Shown: one piece after another, positions 1 through 5,348 of the stretch | Position numbering within the stretch: the first letter of the stretch is position 1 | Layout of the letters: each line of letters begins with the position of its first letter | Source: a bacterium | GTDB lineage: Bacteria > Electryoneota > Electryoneia > Electryoneales > Electryoneaceae | Length of the DNA: 5,348 nt | Reading direction: 5' to 3' | NCBI GenBank assembly: GCA_014729955.1 | Contig: WJJA01000240.1 | Span: 1-5,348 of the forward strand | Notes under the pieces: generated by a model | Seen by the model: the letters and a program-made list of their open reading frames with translations, nothing else | Told to the model about the DNA's origin: nothing | The model's database searches: none | Position numbers and translations under genes: made by a program

Positions 1-245
1 CATCGGACGAGGAAACGGTTCACTTGACCGTGGAAGACAATGGACCCGGCATACCGGACGACATCATCGACAGGATCTTCGATCCGTTCTTTTCCGGGTC
101 CGAAACGGGGCTGGGGATGGGATTGGGGCTGACCATCACCCAGAATATTGTATCAGACATGCAGGGCACGCTCACAGTCAGAAATCAACCGAAGGGCGGT
201 GCGGTGTTTACGGCGTCATTTCCTCGCCTGCGGGAGCTTGAGTAG
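1..245 (+). CDS. Sensor histidine kinase, C-terminal ATP-binding domain (5' partial)
   Basis: The reading frame is open from base 3 to a TAG at 243-245, giving 80 visible residues; the start lies left of the window. The residues are the end of a HATPase_c (GHKL) domain. The G1 box is DNGPGIP (visible residues 12-18), the F box is FDPFF (26-30) and the G2 glycine-rich lid is GLGMGLGL (36-43). The usual final strand follows (GGAVFTASFP, 65-74), with only six residues after it, so no receiver domain is fused at the C-terminus. By family knowledge this domain binds ATP for autophosphorylation of a conserved histidine, which must lie upstream with the N box and the sensor part. The stimulus and partner regulator cannot be told from this fragment. 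The gene is convergent with the lipid-transport operon and its last 38 nt overlap the lipoprotein gene. The domain call is firm; the substrate and pathway are unknown. Confidence 0.93.
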   Translation, partial: SDEETVHLTVEDNGPGIPDDIIDRIFDPFFSGSETGLGMGLGLTITQNIVSDMQGTLTVRNQPKGGAVFTASFPRLRELE

Positions 246-936
246 GATCTGCCGTTTGTATGGTCGAGTCGGGCGATTCCGGGTCCAGCGGTAATTTCGA
301 TGGATCAAACCCTGCAATCGCGCTTTCCATGTCGGCGGTCAGTTTCGTCAACCACTGTCCTGTTACATGGTTTATCGTCGCGACAAACTCCGGCACGGAC
401 GCCTCCTTCATATCCTCTTTGTAGGCATACTGCTTCTGCATGACGAGGATTCGCTTGTAAGTCTCCGGATCGATGTACAGCAATGTCACACGAATGGAAA
501 AAGACGCTGCGTAGGCGTTCCGGATGTCGTCCATATGCAGTTCCAGCAGCCTGCCCCGCAGTTCATACGACGGGACCACGCCGGTGTCTTCCTGGTACAC
601 GCCGCTTTCGAACAGCGCGATATCGACCAGGTGCTTCGCCACCGCCTCGGCCAGCATGTCTTCCGGCGCGGAACTCCAGCGATGGTAGAAATACCGGCTC
701 ATCATATCCTGGCCGACACGATAATTCATACGATCACTTTTCTGCTCAGGGGAAGCGGAGAACTGGGAAACCTGCAGGGCGTGCGGGATTCGTTCCCTTG
801 TCTTTTGCGTCGCTTCTGAAGTCGGACTCAGCTTGTAACGCGAAATCTCAAGGCTTTCGCTTGGCAGTTTTACGCATCCCGCCAGGACGATCAAAACCGA
901 TGCCGGGAGAGCTGCGATAAACAGGGATCGCCTCAT
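208..936 (-). CDS. ABC-type transport auxiliary lipoprotein (PqiC-like), last gene of the Mla-type operon
   Basis: A 242-residue protein with a signal peptide of lipoprotein type: MRRS, then a hydrophobic stretch, then the lipobox L-A-G-C with the acylated cysteine at residue 21. The mature part fits the ABC-transport auxiliary lipoprotein family (PqiC-like). It has an early ISRYKLSP segment (31-38), then YRVGQDMMSRYFYHRWSSAP (72-91), a helix, a SGVY strand (111-114) and an ELRGRLLELHMDD strand (125-137). By analogy with PqiC it would sit in the outer membrane, or on its periplasmic face, and dock the MCE needle; this is inference. Residues from about 209 on form a Pro/Asp/Thr-rich, probably disordered tail whose end overlaps the convergent kinase gene. 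The ATG start is favoured by a strong Shine-Dalgarno ending 9-10 nt upstream. It follows the MCE stop with only one base between, so the two are probably translationally coupled. Confidence 0.85.
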   Translation of the reverse strand: MRRSLFIAALPASVLIVLAGCVKLPSESLEISRYKLSPTSEATQKTRERIPHALQVSQFSASPEQKSDRMNYRVGQDMMSRYFYHRWSSAPEDMLAEAVAKHLVDIALFESGVYQEDTGVVPSYELRGRLLELHMDDIRNAYAASFSIRVTLLYIDPETYKRILVMQKQYAYKEDMKEASVPEFVATINHVTGQWLTKLTADMESAIAGFDPSKLPLDPESPDSTIQTADPTQAPAGEEMTP

Positions 937-937
937 G

Positions 938-1918
938 TCACTTCTCCTCCTTCGGCGGCTTGGTGTTGAGGATGTTGGCGGGATAGGCTTCCAGCGACAT
1001 CATCAGGGAATTCATCTGCTCCAGCGTGGCGTTGATTTCTTCAATCGTCGAGCCCAGTTGCAGGATCACCTGCGAAGTCGAATACTGCGACTGGTTGACC
1101 AGTTCGGTGCTGGTCTGCAGAAGAGCGTTTAGAACATTGAACAGGCTGTCCGCTTTTTCATCCGCACGCAAACCCTGCACGTCTTCTTCCAGGACCGCAA
1201 GCGTCGAGTTGAAGTGTGCCGCTCCCTCCCGGAAATCGATCAGGGTGCTGTCGATCTGCTGCGCATAGCGTTCCGTATCCAGCTGATACAGCAGCTCTTC
1301 CATCAGGTCCAGGTTGTCGCTGAGTTTGACCGACCATTCGGTCAGTTCAGGTTGTGTGAACACGCTGTCAACGTGCTCGAGGGTGCGTGTTCCGGTATCG
1401 AGGAATTTCTTGGTGCGGTAACTGATGCCCTCGGTGTCGATCAACATGAACTTGTCGTAAATGTCACGCACGGCACTTTGCAGTTCTTCAAAACTGCCGG
1501 GAGCGGCAGGAAGCACCGGATGAGGCGGTTCGAAACCCAGCTCCGGATGAAGCCGCGCCCGTTCAGGACCGGCGTAGTCCACGGCAATGTAGCGCATCCC
1601 GGTGATGCCGGTAAGGGCCAGGCTGGCACGCATGCTGTCATGCACGCTGAAATCTGTTTCCAGGTCCATCGTCACTTCGATCAGGGTATTGTCCGGCGCC
1701 ACCTCGATCGAGGTGACTCGTCCCACGTTTACACCCCGGAATTTCACCTCGGCATCCAGGATCAGACCCTGCACCGACTCCTCGTAATACGTTACATAGG
1801 TGTTGGTTTTTTGAAACCAGTTGGCGATGCCGAAATAAATCAGCAATCCGATCGCGATGGCAACGCCCACCACCACGAAGGTGCCCACCCAGAACGCTTT
1901 CACCTGCGGGGACGGCAT
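938..1918 (-). CDS. mlaD: MlaD-family MCE-domain protein of a lipid ABC transporter
   Basis: A 326-residue protein. Residues 1-9 are a short cytoplasmic end and 10-32 a single membrane helix (WVGTFVVVGVAIAIGLLIYF), so the rest is periplasmic. The MCE/MlaD domain covers about 38-117, with the family signature VQGLILDAEVKFRGVNVGRV (49-68) and the pore-loop region TGITGMRYIAVD (103-114). Residues about 141-310 are mostly helical, with heptad-like leucines, as expected for a needle or bundle below the MCE ring. The end, YPANILNTKPPKEEK, resembles the short proline-containing tail I recall from other long MCE proteins. Family knowledge says such proteins form hexamers on MlaE and pass phospholipid or other hydrophobic substrate through a central channel. 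At over 320 residues it is well beyond the short (about 180) E. coli MlaD and has one MCE domain, unlike multi-MCE PqiB or LetB. The start ATG has AGAGGGG 6 nt upstream. Confidence 0.9.
   Translation of the reverse strand: MPSPQVKAFWVGTFVVVGVAIAIGLLIYFGIANWFQKTNTYVTYYEESVQGLILDAEVKFRGVNVGRVTSIEVAPDNTLIEVTMDLETDFSVHDSMRASLALTGITGMRYIAVDYAGPERARLHPELGFEPPHPVLPAAPGSFEELQSAVRDIYDKFMLIDTEGISYRTKKFLDTGTRTLEHVDSVFTQPELTEWSVKLSDNLDLMEELLYQLDTERYAQQIDSTLIDFREGAAHFNSTLAVLEEDVQGLRADEKADSLFNVLNALLQTSTELVNQSQYSTSQVILQLGSTIEEINATLEQMNSLMMSLEAYPANILNTKPPKEEK
944..952 (-). promoter_or_regulatory. Strong Shine-Dalgarno for the auxiliary lipoprotein gene
   Basis: On the minus strand the bases read AAGGAGGAG, followed by AAGTGAC and the ATG at 936. 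The AGGAGG core lies 9 nt before the start codon. It is coded inside the last lysine and glutamate codons of the MCE gene, so the two genes are joined by a ribosome site within the upstream reading frame. This supports the ATG at 936 as the true start. Confidence 0.8.
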
Positions 1919-1924
1919 GATAAA

Positions 1925-1931
1925 CCCCTCT
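1925..1931 (-). promoter_or_regulatory. Shine-Dalgarno for the MCE gene
   Basis: On the minus strand the 34-nt gap between the ATPase stop and the MCE start contains AGAGGGG, separated by TTTATC from the ATG at 1918. It fixes the MCE start and implies independent ribosome loading at this point of the operon, unlike the overlapping permease/ATPase junction. Confidence 0.65.
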
Positions 1932-1952
1932 GCAGCTTTGAACGGTAATCCG

Positions 1953-2720
1953 TCAACTGCCGGATTCCTTCAGACGTTCACGCCGGAAAAACGCCCGCAC
2001 ACGCGGATCGTCACTTTCCTGCAACTCCTCCGGCGATCCTTCGGCGATGATGCCGTGCTCCGCCTTGTCCAGCATCACGACACGTCCGCCGATCTTGAAA
2101 ATACTTGCCAATTCATGTGTCACCAGGAACATCGTTGTATGCAGACTTTGATTGATCGCCAGGATCAATTCATCCAGCTCCACGGCTGTAATCGGGTCCA
2201 GTCCGGCGGAAGGCTCGTCAAAAAAGAGTATGTCCGGGTCGAGCGCCATCGCCCGTGCCAGCGCACCGCGTTTCTGCATCCCGCCGCTCATTTCCGCCGG
2301 CATCAGGCGACCGCGGTTGGCGAGACCCACCATGCCGAGCTTGATCTGCACAAGGTCACGGATCATCTGCCGTGACAGGTTTGTGTATTCCTGCAGCGGC
2401 ATGGCCACATTCGCGCCCAGCGTCATCGACTTCAACAACGCGCCCCCCTGGAACAGGACCCCGATGTTCCGCGTGATCGCGTCGTACTCTGCTTGTGAAG
2501 CGGTCACAATATTAGTGTCGCCGAACCACACTTCTCCGCGTCGCGGTTGTTCCAGGCCGATGATGTGACGCATCAGGGTCGACTTGCCGCAGCCGCTGCC
2601 GCCCAGCACAACCAGGATTTCGCCCGGATAGATATCCAGGCTGACGTCCTCCAGAACCACATCTTCGCCGTAGACGACGGTCAGATCGCGCACACGAATG
2701 ATCGGTTCCCCTTGACCCAT
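1953..2720 (-). CDS. mlaF: MlaF-type ABC transporter ATP-binding protein
   Basis: A 255-residue cytoplasmic ATPase of normal family length with every catalytic motif intact. The Walker A is GGSGCGKST (40-48), the Q-loop glutamine is residue 91 and the signature MSGGMQKR is at 144-151. The Walker B is DILFFDEP (163-170) with catalytic Glu169, the D-loop is SAGLD (171-175) and the switch histidine is His202. The signature ending in QKR, and the DPRVRAFF segment near the C-terminus (238-245), are typical of the Mla/Mce ATPases rather than of importer ATPases; in MlaF this C-terminal tail contacts the neighbouring subunit. It hydrolyses ATP to drive lipid movement by MlaE. The ATG at 2720 was chosen because it overlaps the permease stop by one base (TGATG) and opens directly on the normal first strand (IIRVRDLTVVYG). 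The frame stays open upstream to 2924, but that extension lies inside the permease gene. No strong Shine-Dalgarno is seen, which suits translational coupling. Confidence 0.95.
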   Translation of the reverse strand: MGQGEPIIRVRDLTVVYGEDVVLEDVSLDIYPGEILVVLGGSGCGKSTLMRHIIGLEQPRRGEVWFGDTNIVTASQAEYDAITRNIGVLFQGGALLKSMTLGANVAMPLQEYTNLSRQMIRDLVQIKLGMVGLANRGRLMPAEMSGGMQKRGALARAMALDPDILFFDEPSAGLDPITAVELDELILAINQSLHTTMFLVTHELASIFKIGGRVVMLDKAEHGIIAEGSPEELQESDDPRVRAFFRRERLKESGS

Positions 2721-3856
2721 CAGTTCAGCCCCAGGTAGTGGAACAGGACGACGAAGATTGAGTCTGCAACCACAATCAGGAACACACCGGCGACCACGGA
2801 TTTCGTCGTGCTGCGTCCTACGCCCAATGCTCCGCCGGTGGTATTCATTCCATGGTAACAACCCGCCGCGGCGATCAGTATCCCGAAAACGAAGGATTTC
2901 AGGATGCCGGAGAAAACATCCCACAGTTCGATCGAGCCCTGCATCTGCATGAAGAAGGCCTGGGGCGAAACGTCCAGGCTCATACTCGCAACGACAAGGC
3001 CGCCGAGAATTCCGAAGAAATCCGCGAACAGGCTTAGCAGCGGCAGGGTATGCATCACCGCGATCAGGCGGGGAATCACGAGGTAATCGAGCGGTTTAAT
3101 CCCCATCACGGTGAGCGCGTCGACTTCCTCGGACACCTTCATTGTGCCGATTTCCGCCGCAAAGGCGGAACCGGAGCGAGCGGTGAGCATAATGGCCGCC
3201 ATCAGCGGACCCATTTCACGAAACACCGCCAGGCCGATCAAGTCGGCGATAAAAATGTTCGCCCCGAATTGCCGCAACTGGATCGCGGAGACAAACGCGA
3301 TCACCAGGCCGACGAGGAAACTGATCAGACCGACAATGGGTAACGCATTCGCCCCGGTGGAAAGCATCAGGTCATAGACCTGGCCCCAGCGGATTTTGTG
3401 CGGGTGCGTAAGCGCCCACAGCAGCGACAGTACCACACGGCCGACGTAATTCAACAGGGAGGAGGCATCGCCGCCGCGTTCGATGCCCCACTCACCCACA
3501 TGCTCCAGCGCGGAGCGATGCCGCCAGGTTTTCGGTTCGGGTTGTTCCAGCAGGGATTCGAAATTGGACAAATCCAACAGAGGGCGCACAGCATCGTTGA
3601 CCTCGCCGATCTCCAGCTCTTTGTCCACTTCGGGCAAATCACGTTTGAACCCGGCGATCATCGCCGCACCCGAAGCGTCAAAACTATCGACACGGGAAAG
3701 ATGCAGGATAATGGTCGAACCGGAAAGAGACTCGATCTGCTCCAGTATGGCGCGGCGAATCGCTTCGACATGCTGGATGCGCACGTCCCCGGCGAGTTGC
3801 AGCTCCACCCGTCCGTTCGACTCTTCGATGAGGTCTACTGCGAACGCTTCCTTCAA
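2720..3856 (-). CDS. mlaE: MlaE-type lipid ABC transporter permease with N-terminal STAS domain
   Basis: A 378-residue protein from the TTG at 3856. Residues about 5-105 are a STAS domain, ending its core with VDSFDASGAAMIAGF (56-70), the site that in STAS proteins carries a regulatory Ser/Thr (here Ser62). Residues about 135-378 are the MlaE permease domain with several membrane helices. The cytoplasmic coupling segment is the family hallmark, EIGTMKVSEEVDALTVMGIK (235-254), followed by PLDYLVIPR. The C-terminal GGALGVGRSTTKSVV motif is at 341-355. The permease dimer is the inner-membrane core; the STAS part replaces the separate MlaB subunit. The start is uncertain. The frame is open to another TTG at 3916, but no ribosome site precedes it. 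GTG at 3865 is also possible. TTG 3856 has AAGGG with an 8-nt spacer and gives a normal length. It is the first gene of the operon and overlaps the ATPase gene by one base. Confidence 0.93.
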   Translation of the reverse strand: MKEAFAVDLIEESNGRVELQLAGDVRIQHVEAIRRAILEQIESLSGSTIILHLSRVDSFDASGAAMIAGFKRDLPEVDKELEIGEVNDAVRPLLDLSNFESLLEQPEPKTWRHRSALEHVGEWGIERGGDASSLLNYVGRVVLSLLWALTHPHKIRWGQVYDLMLSTGANALPIVGLISFLVGLVIAFVSAIQLRQFGANIFIADLIGLAVFREMGPLMAAIMLTARSGSAFAAEIGTMKVSEEVDALTVMGIKPLDYLVIPRLIAVMHTLPLLSLFADFFGILGGLVVASMSLDVSPQAFFMQMQGSIELWDVFSGILKSFVFGILIAAAGCYHGMNTTGGALGVGRSTTKSVVAGVFLIVVADSIFVVLFHYLGLN

Positions 3857-3879
3857 ACGTCCCACCCTTGGCTGCTCAT
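3853..3879 (-). other. Nine-codon minicistron overlapping the mlaE start
   Basis: On the minus strand an ATG at 3879 opens a frame of eight codons (MSSQGWDV) and stops at a TGA at 3855-3853, which overlaps the proposed TTG start of mlaE at 3856-3854. The ATG has AAGGG (3892-3888) with an 8-nt spacer, the same site and spacing that precede the TTG (AAGGG at 3868-3864). It may be a leader peptide that couples translation into mlaE. It may also be the original N-terminus of mlaE, cut off by a one-base frameshift in the genome or assembly. The geometry is seen directly; that it is translated is inference. Confidence 0.35.
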
Positions 3880-4165
3880 GCCCGCTTCCCTTGTGGAAGG
3901 GGCGGCATCGGTTCAATTGTCGGCGAAAACACCCGCAAAACAGGACTTCTTAACTCTACAGAGTAGCGCTGTTCAAGAGGGAAAAGCAAATCCGAAAAAT
4001 ACCGTGATGCCATGGCCGTGTCCGATGAAACCTGATAAAGACTGCAAAACCCGGAGCGTGAATCTGTGGGTCCCTGTACCAGGAAGTGATTGCCGTTCCC
4101 CGTGTTGATTGCCTTTCTGCGACAGCACGGCAGGCCGGATTCGACAGTAAGATCACTACAAGCAA

Positions 4166-4198
4166 CAATGCCGCCCCGGGGTGGGCAGGGCGGCATTG
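4166..4198 (-). terminator. Perfect 11-bp hairpin, likely terminator of the secreted-protein gene
   Basis: CAATGCCGCCC at 4166-4176 and GGGCGGCATTG at 4188-4198 are exact inverse complements, with an 11-nt loop. On the minus strand the hairpin begins 56 nt after the stop codon of the secreted-protein gene and is followed by TTGCTTGT, which is only moderately T-rich. On the plus strand no T tract follows. A GC-rich perfect stem in this place suggests an intrinsic terminator or a 3'-end-stabilising structure, separating the gene from the operon promoter. The weak T tract is the reason for the moderate confidence. Confidence 0.5.
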
Positions 4199-4206
4199 CG
4201 TGAGAG

Positions 4207-4234
4207 CACGTTGATGGTATCGTATTTCAACGTG
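4207..4234 (-). repeat. Second inverted repeat (8-bp stem) in the same 3' region
   Basis: CACGTTGA at 4207-4214 and TCAACGTG at 4227-4234 are exact inverse complements around a 12-nt loop. On the minus strand it lies 20 nt after the stop codon at 4255 and 8 nt before the stronger hairpin. It may be part of a two-hairpin 3' end, or a binding site for a dimeric protein. No T tract follows it. Confidence 0.4.
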
Positions 4235-4254
4235 GGCAGTCTGGAATCAACACT

Positions 4255-5348
4255 TTACTTCATGTAAAGCATGCGCTTGATGTCGTTGCGTCCGTCAGCG
4301 GCGACCGCTTTCAGGAAGTAGATCCCGGCGGGTCGTGCACCGGCGTTCCAGCTGAACTGATGGGTGCCGGCCTGCAGGACACCGTTGTGCATCTGCGCGA
4401 CTTCACGGCCCAGCACATCGAACACCGCCAGCGTAACGTTCTGCGCATTCGGCACCGCGACAGAGACGGTCACACTCGGGTTGAACGGGTTCGGGTAGAG
4501 ATTGGCGATCGCGAAGGAAGTCGGAGTTGCGCCTGGTTCGTCGCCGACCGCGTTGTCCAGCCAGTGCACAATTGCCGGACCGGCATTGGTGGATTCGCCT
4601 TCGTCGTAGTCCGCACGCACCATATACGCATAACTGCCGAACTCCGGAAGTTGATCCACGTAGGGCGAACTGGTCGGTTCGGCGATGGTTACGTTGTTAC
4701 GCCGTACGGTGAAGTGCAGGAACTCGTCCAGCTCGCCGACACCGGACTGTGTCGGGTCGATGGTGACCGTTTGACGTCCATCCGCGCGAAGGTCTCGCTG
4801 CACGACAAGACCGGCGTTGGTACGCACTCCGGCCGCTGAACCGCCGGCGTCCGGATGATCCCAGCGTAGCGTGACTTCCCCGGTCTCTTCGTTCAGCTCC
4901 GCCGTGAGGTTCTCCGGAGCGATAATCGGCGGGGTCCAGGGCACGGTAAGGGCTTCGGACAGCTCCGATTCCATCCCGGCATACAGCGCCGATACCTGGT
5001 AGTCATAGCTGCCGTAATCCGGCAGAGTGTCGTCAATGTGGTTGAGCATCTCGGTGGTGGTCAGCAGTTCGCCGTCACGATAGACATTGTACCCTTCGAA
5101 GCTGTCGAGTTCATGGGGCATGCGCTGCATGCCGATCAACTGTTCGCCGCCGTCAAAATGCTGCACACGGGCGCGGATATAATACGTCTCGTTCCAGGGA
5201 TCCCAGCTGGTGGTGCGGTCCCAGGCGCGGCCGGTGTCATCCGCCTCGTAGTTGATAAACGCGCTTTCAACTTCGGAACCGAAACCGACGACGAAATCAC
5301 CGTCGACCATCAAGTTCTCATCGGACACATCGATGCTGACTACGCCGC
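4255..5348 (-). CDS. Secreted protein with fibronectin-III-like repeats and C-terminal T9SS-type sorting domain (5' partial)
   Basis: The frame is open from the right edge of the window to a TAA at 4257-4255. There is no convincing start: a GTG at 5328 exists, but the same frame runs on to the edge (GVVSID precedes it), so the N-terminus and signal peptide are missing. Numbering from that GTG, residues about 20-60 include a W-rich segment ending YYIRARV, of a kind often seen before such tails. Two fibronectin-III-like units follow: GYNVYRDGELL to YGSYDYQVSALY (79-116), and LTAELNEETGEVTLRWDHP to FGSYAYMVRADYDEGES (141-246). The C-terminal 80 residues are a Por-secretion/FlgD-Ig-like sorting domain: LYPNPFNP (277-284), TLAVFDVLGREV (299-310), GIYFLKA (335-341) and the end KRMLYMK. 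By family knowledge such domains direct export to the cell surface or medium. The catalytic or binding part of the protein lies outside the window. It belongs to a separate transcription unit from the lipid-transport operon. Confidence 0.88.
   Translation of the reverse strand, partial: GVVSIDVSDENLMVDGDFVVGFGSEVESAFINYEADDTGRAWDRTTSWDPWNETYYIRARVQHFDGGEQLIGMQRMPHELDSFEGYNVYRDGELLTTTEMLNHIDDTLPDYGSYDYQVSALYAGMESELSEALTVPWTPPIIAPENLTAELNEETGEVTLRWDHPDAGGSAAGVRTNAGLVVQRDLRADGRQTVTIDPTQSGVGELDEFLHFTVRRNNVTIAEPTSSPYVDQLPEFGSYAYMVRADYDEGESTNAGPAIVHWLDNAVGDEPGATPTSFAIANLYPNPFNPSVTVSVAVPNAQNVTLAVFDVLGREVAQMHNGVLQAGTHQFSWNAGARPAGIYFLKAVAADGRNDIKRMLYMK

Larger units (their letters stand above)
3857..4254. 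other. Intergenic region upstream of the lipid-transport operon
   Basis: About 400 nt without a credible protein gene. It should hold the minus-strand promoter of the operon, since mlaE is the first gene, but I find no clear -35/-10 pair. The best weak candidate on the minus strand is TTGCTT and TACTCT with an 18-nt spacer just right of base 3961, and it is poor. A small interrupted palindrome, ACTCT-AC-AGAGT, lies at 3953-3964. The 8-mer TGATTGCC occurs twice, at 4087-4094 and 4106-4113. The right end carries two hairpins after the secreted-protein gene (annotated separately). No tRNA, riboswitch or mobile-element end is recognised. Confidence 0.6.

Noticed and set aside
367..920. Plus-strand open frames at 367-819 and 483-920
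   Set aside because: Both are antisense shadows of the lipoprotein gene, with no domain signal and Arg/Pro-rich composition.
1214..1948. Plus-strand open frame of 244 codons
   Set aside because: It lies wholly opposite the MCE gene, is rich in His/Arg/Gln with no recognisable domain, and the minus-strand frame has clear family motifs.
2721..2924. Upstream extension of the ATPase frame to 2924
   Set aside because: It would overlap the permease C-terminus by about 200 nt. The added residues are arginine-rich and unlike any ABC ATPase, and the ATG at 2720 gives the normal family length and a TGATG junction.
3953..3964. Interrupted palindrome ACTCT-AC-AGAGT as an operator
   Set aside because: It is too short and alone. 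Without a recognised promoter or a second copy it cannot be told from chance.
3398..4108. Plus-strand open frame of 236 codons
   Set aside because: It is mostly antisense to the permease's STAS domain and runs on into the intergenic region. It has no motif and an implausible composition.
3876..4196. Minus-strand frame of 106 codons in the intergenic region
   Set aside because: It starts within the strong hairpin, has no ribosome site or recognisable domain, and has a non-protein-like composition.
4360..4839. Plus-strand frame of 159 codons opposite the secreted-protein gene
   Set aside because: It is the antisense shadow of the sorting domain and second fibronectin-like unit; His/Arg/Val-rich without motifs.
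1..5348. Mobile element, CRISPR array, tRNA or phage signals
   Set aside because: No transposase or integrase motifs, terminal repeats, regularly spaced repeats or cloverleaf were seen. The genes look ordinary and uniform in base composition.

Overview
The window looks like a bacterial chromosome segment with moderately high GC (clearly above 50% by eye), densely packed and mostly coded on the minus strand. A diderm (outer-membrane) bacterium is indicated by a complete MCE/Mla-type lipid-transport operon with a lipoprotein. The minus-strand gene at the right end closes with a YPNPFNP-type C-terminal secretion/sorting domain. That domain type is typical of the Fibrobacteres-Chlorobi-Bacteroidetes group and of neighbouring uncultivated phyla (Ignavibacteria, Calditrichaeota, Eisenbacteria-like lineages and others). 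I cannot name the species from sequence alone.

Layout: (1) bases 1-245, plus strand, hold the 3' end of a sensor histidine kinase, the ATP-binding domain only. (2) Bases 208-3856, minus strand, hold a four-gene operon read right to left: mlaE-type permease with an N-terminal STAS domain, mlaF-type ATPase, mlaD-type MCE protein, and an ABC-transport auxiliary lipoprotein. The junctions are a 1-nt overlap (TGATG), a 34-nt gap with a good Shine-Dalgarno, and a 1-nt gap with a strong Shine-Dalgarno inside the upstream gene. The last gene runs convergently 38 nt into the kinase gene. (3) Bases 3857-4254 are non-coding: the upstream region of the operon, and two consecutive hairpins just downstream of the next gene. 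(4) Bases 4255-5348, minus strand, hold the C-terminal part of a secreted protein with two fibronectin-III-like repeats and the sorting domain. Its 5' end lies outside the window.

Function: the four operon products form a plausible trans-envelope lipid transporter. MlaE/MlaF make the inner-membrane ABC core and the STAS domain takes the place of the separate MlaB subunit. The MCE protein is anchored in the inner membrane and forms the periplasmic ring and helical needle, and the lipoprotein is the likely outer-membrane partner. No MlaC-like periplasmic carrier gene is present. This is a known kind of system. I see no convincing new system here. The points most worth a second look are the unusual start region of mlaE, the retained serine in its STAS domain, the convergent overlap with the kinase gene, and the twin hairpins after the secreted-protein gene.
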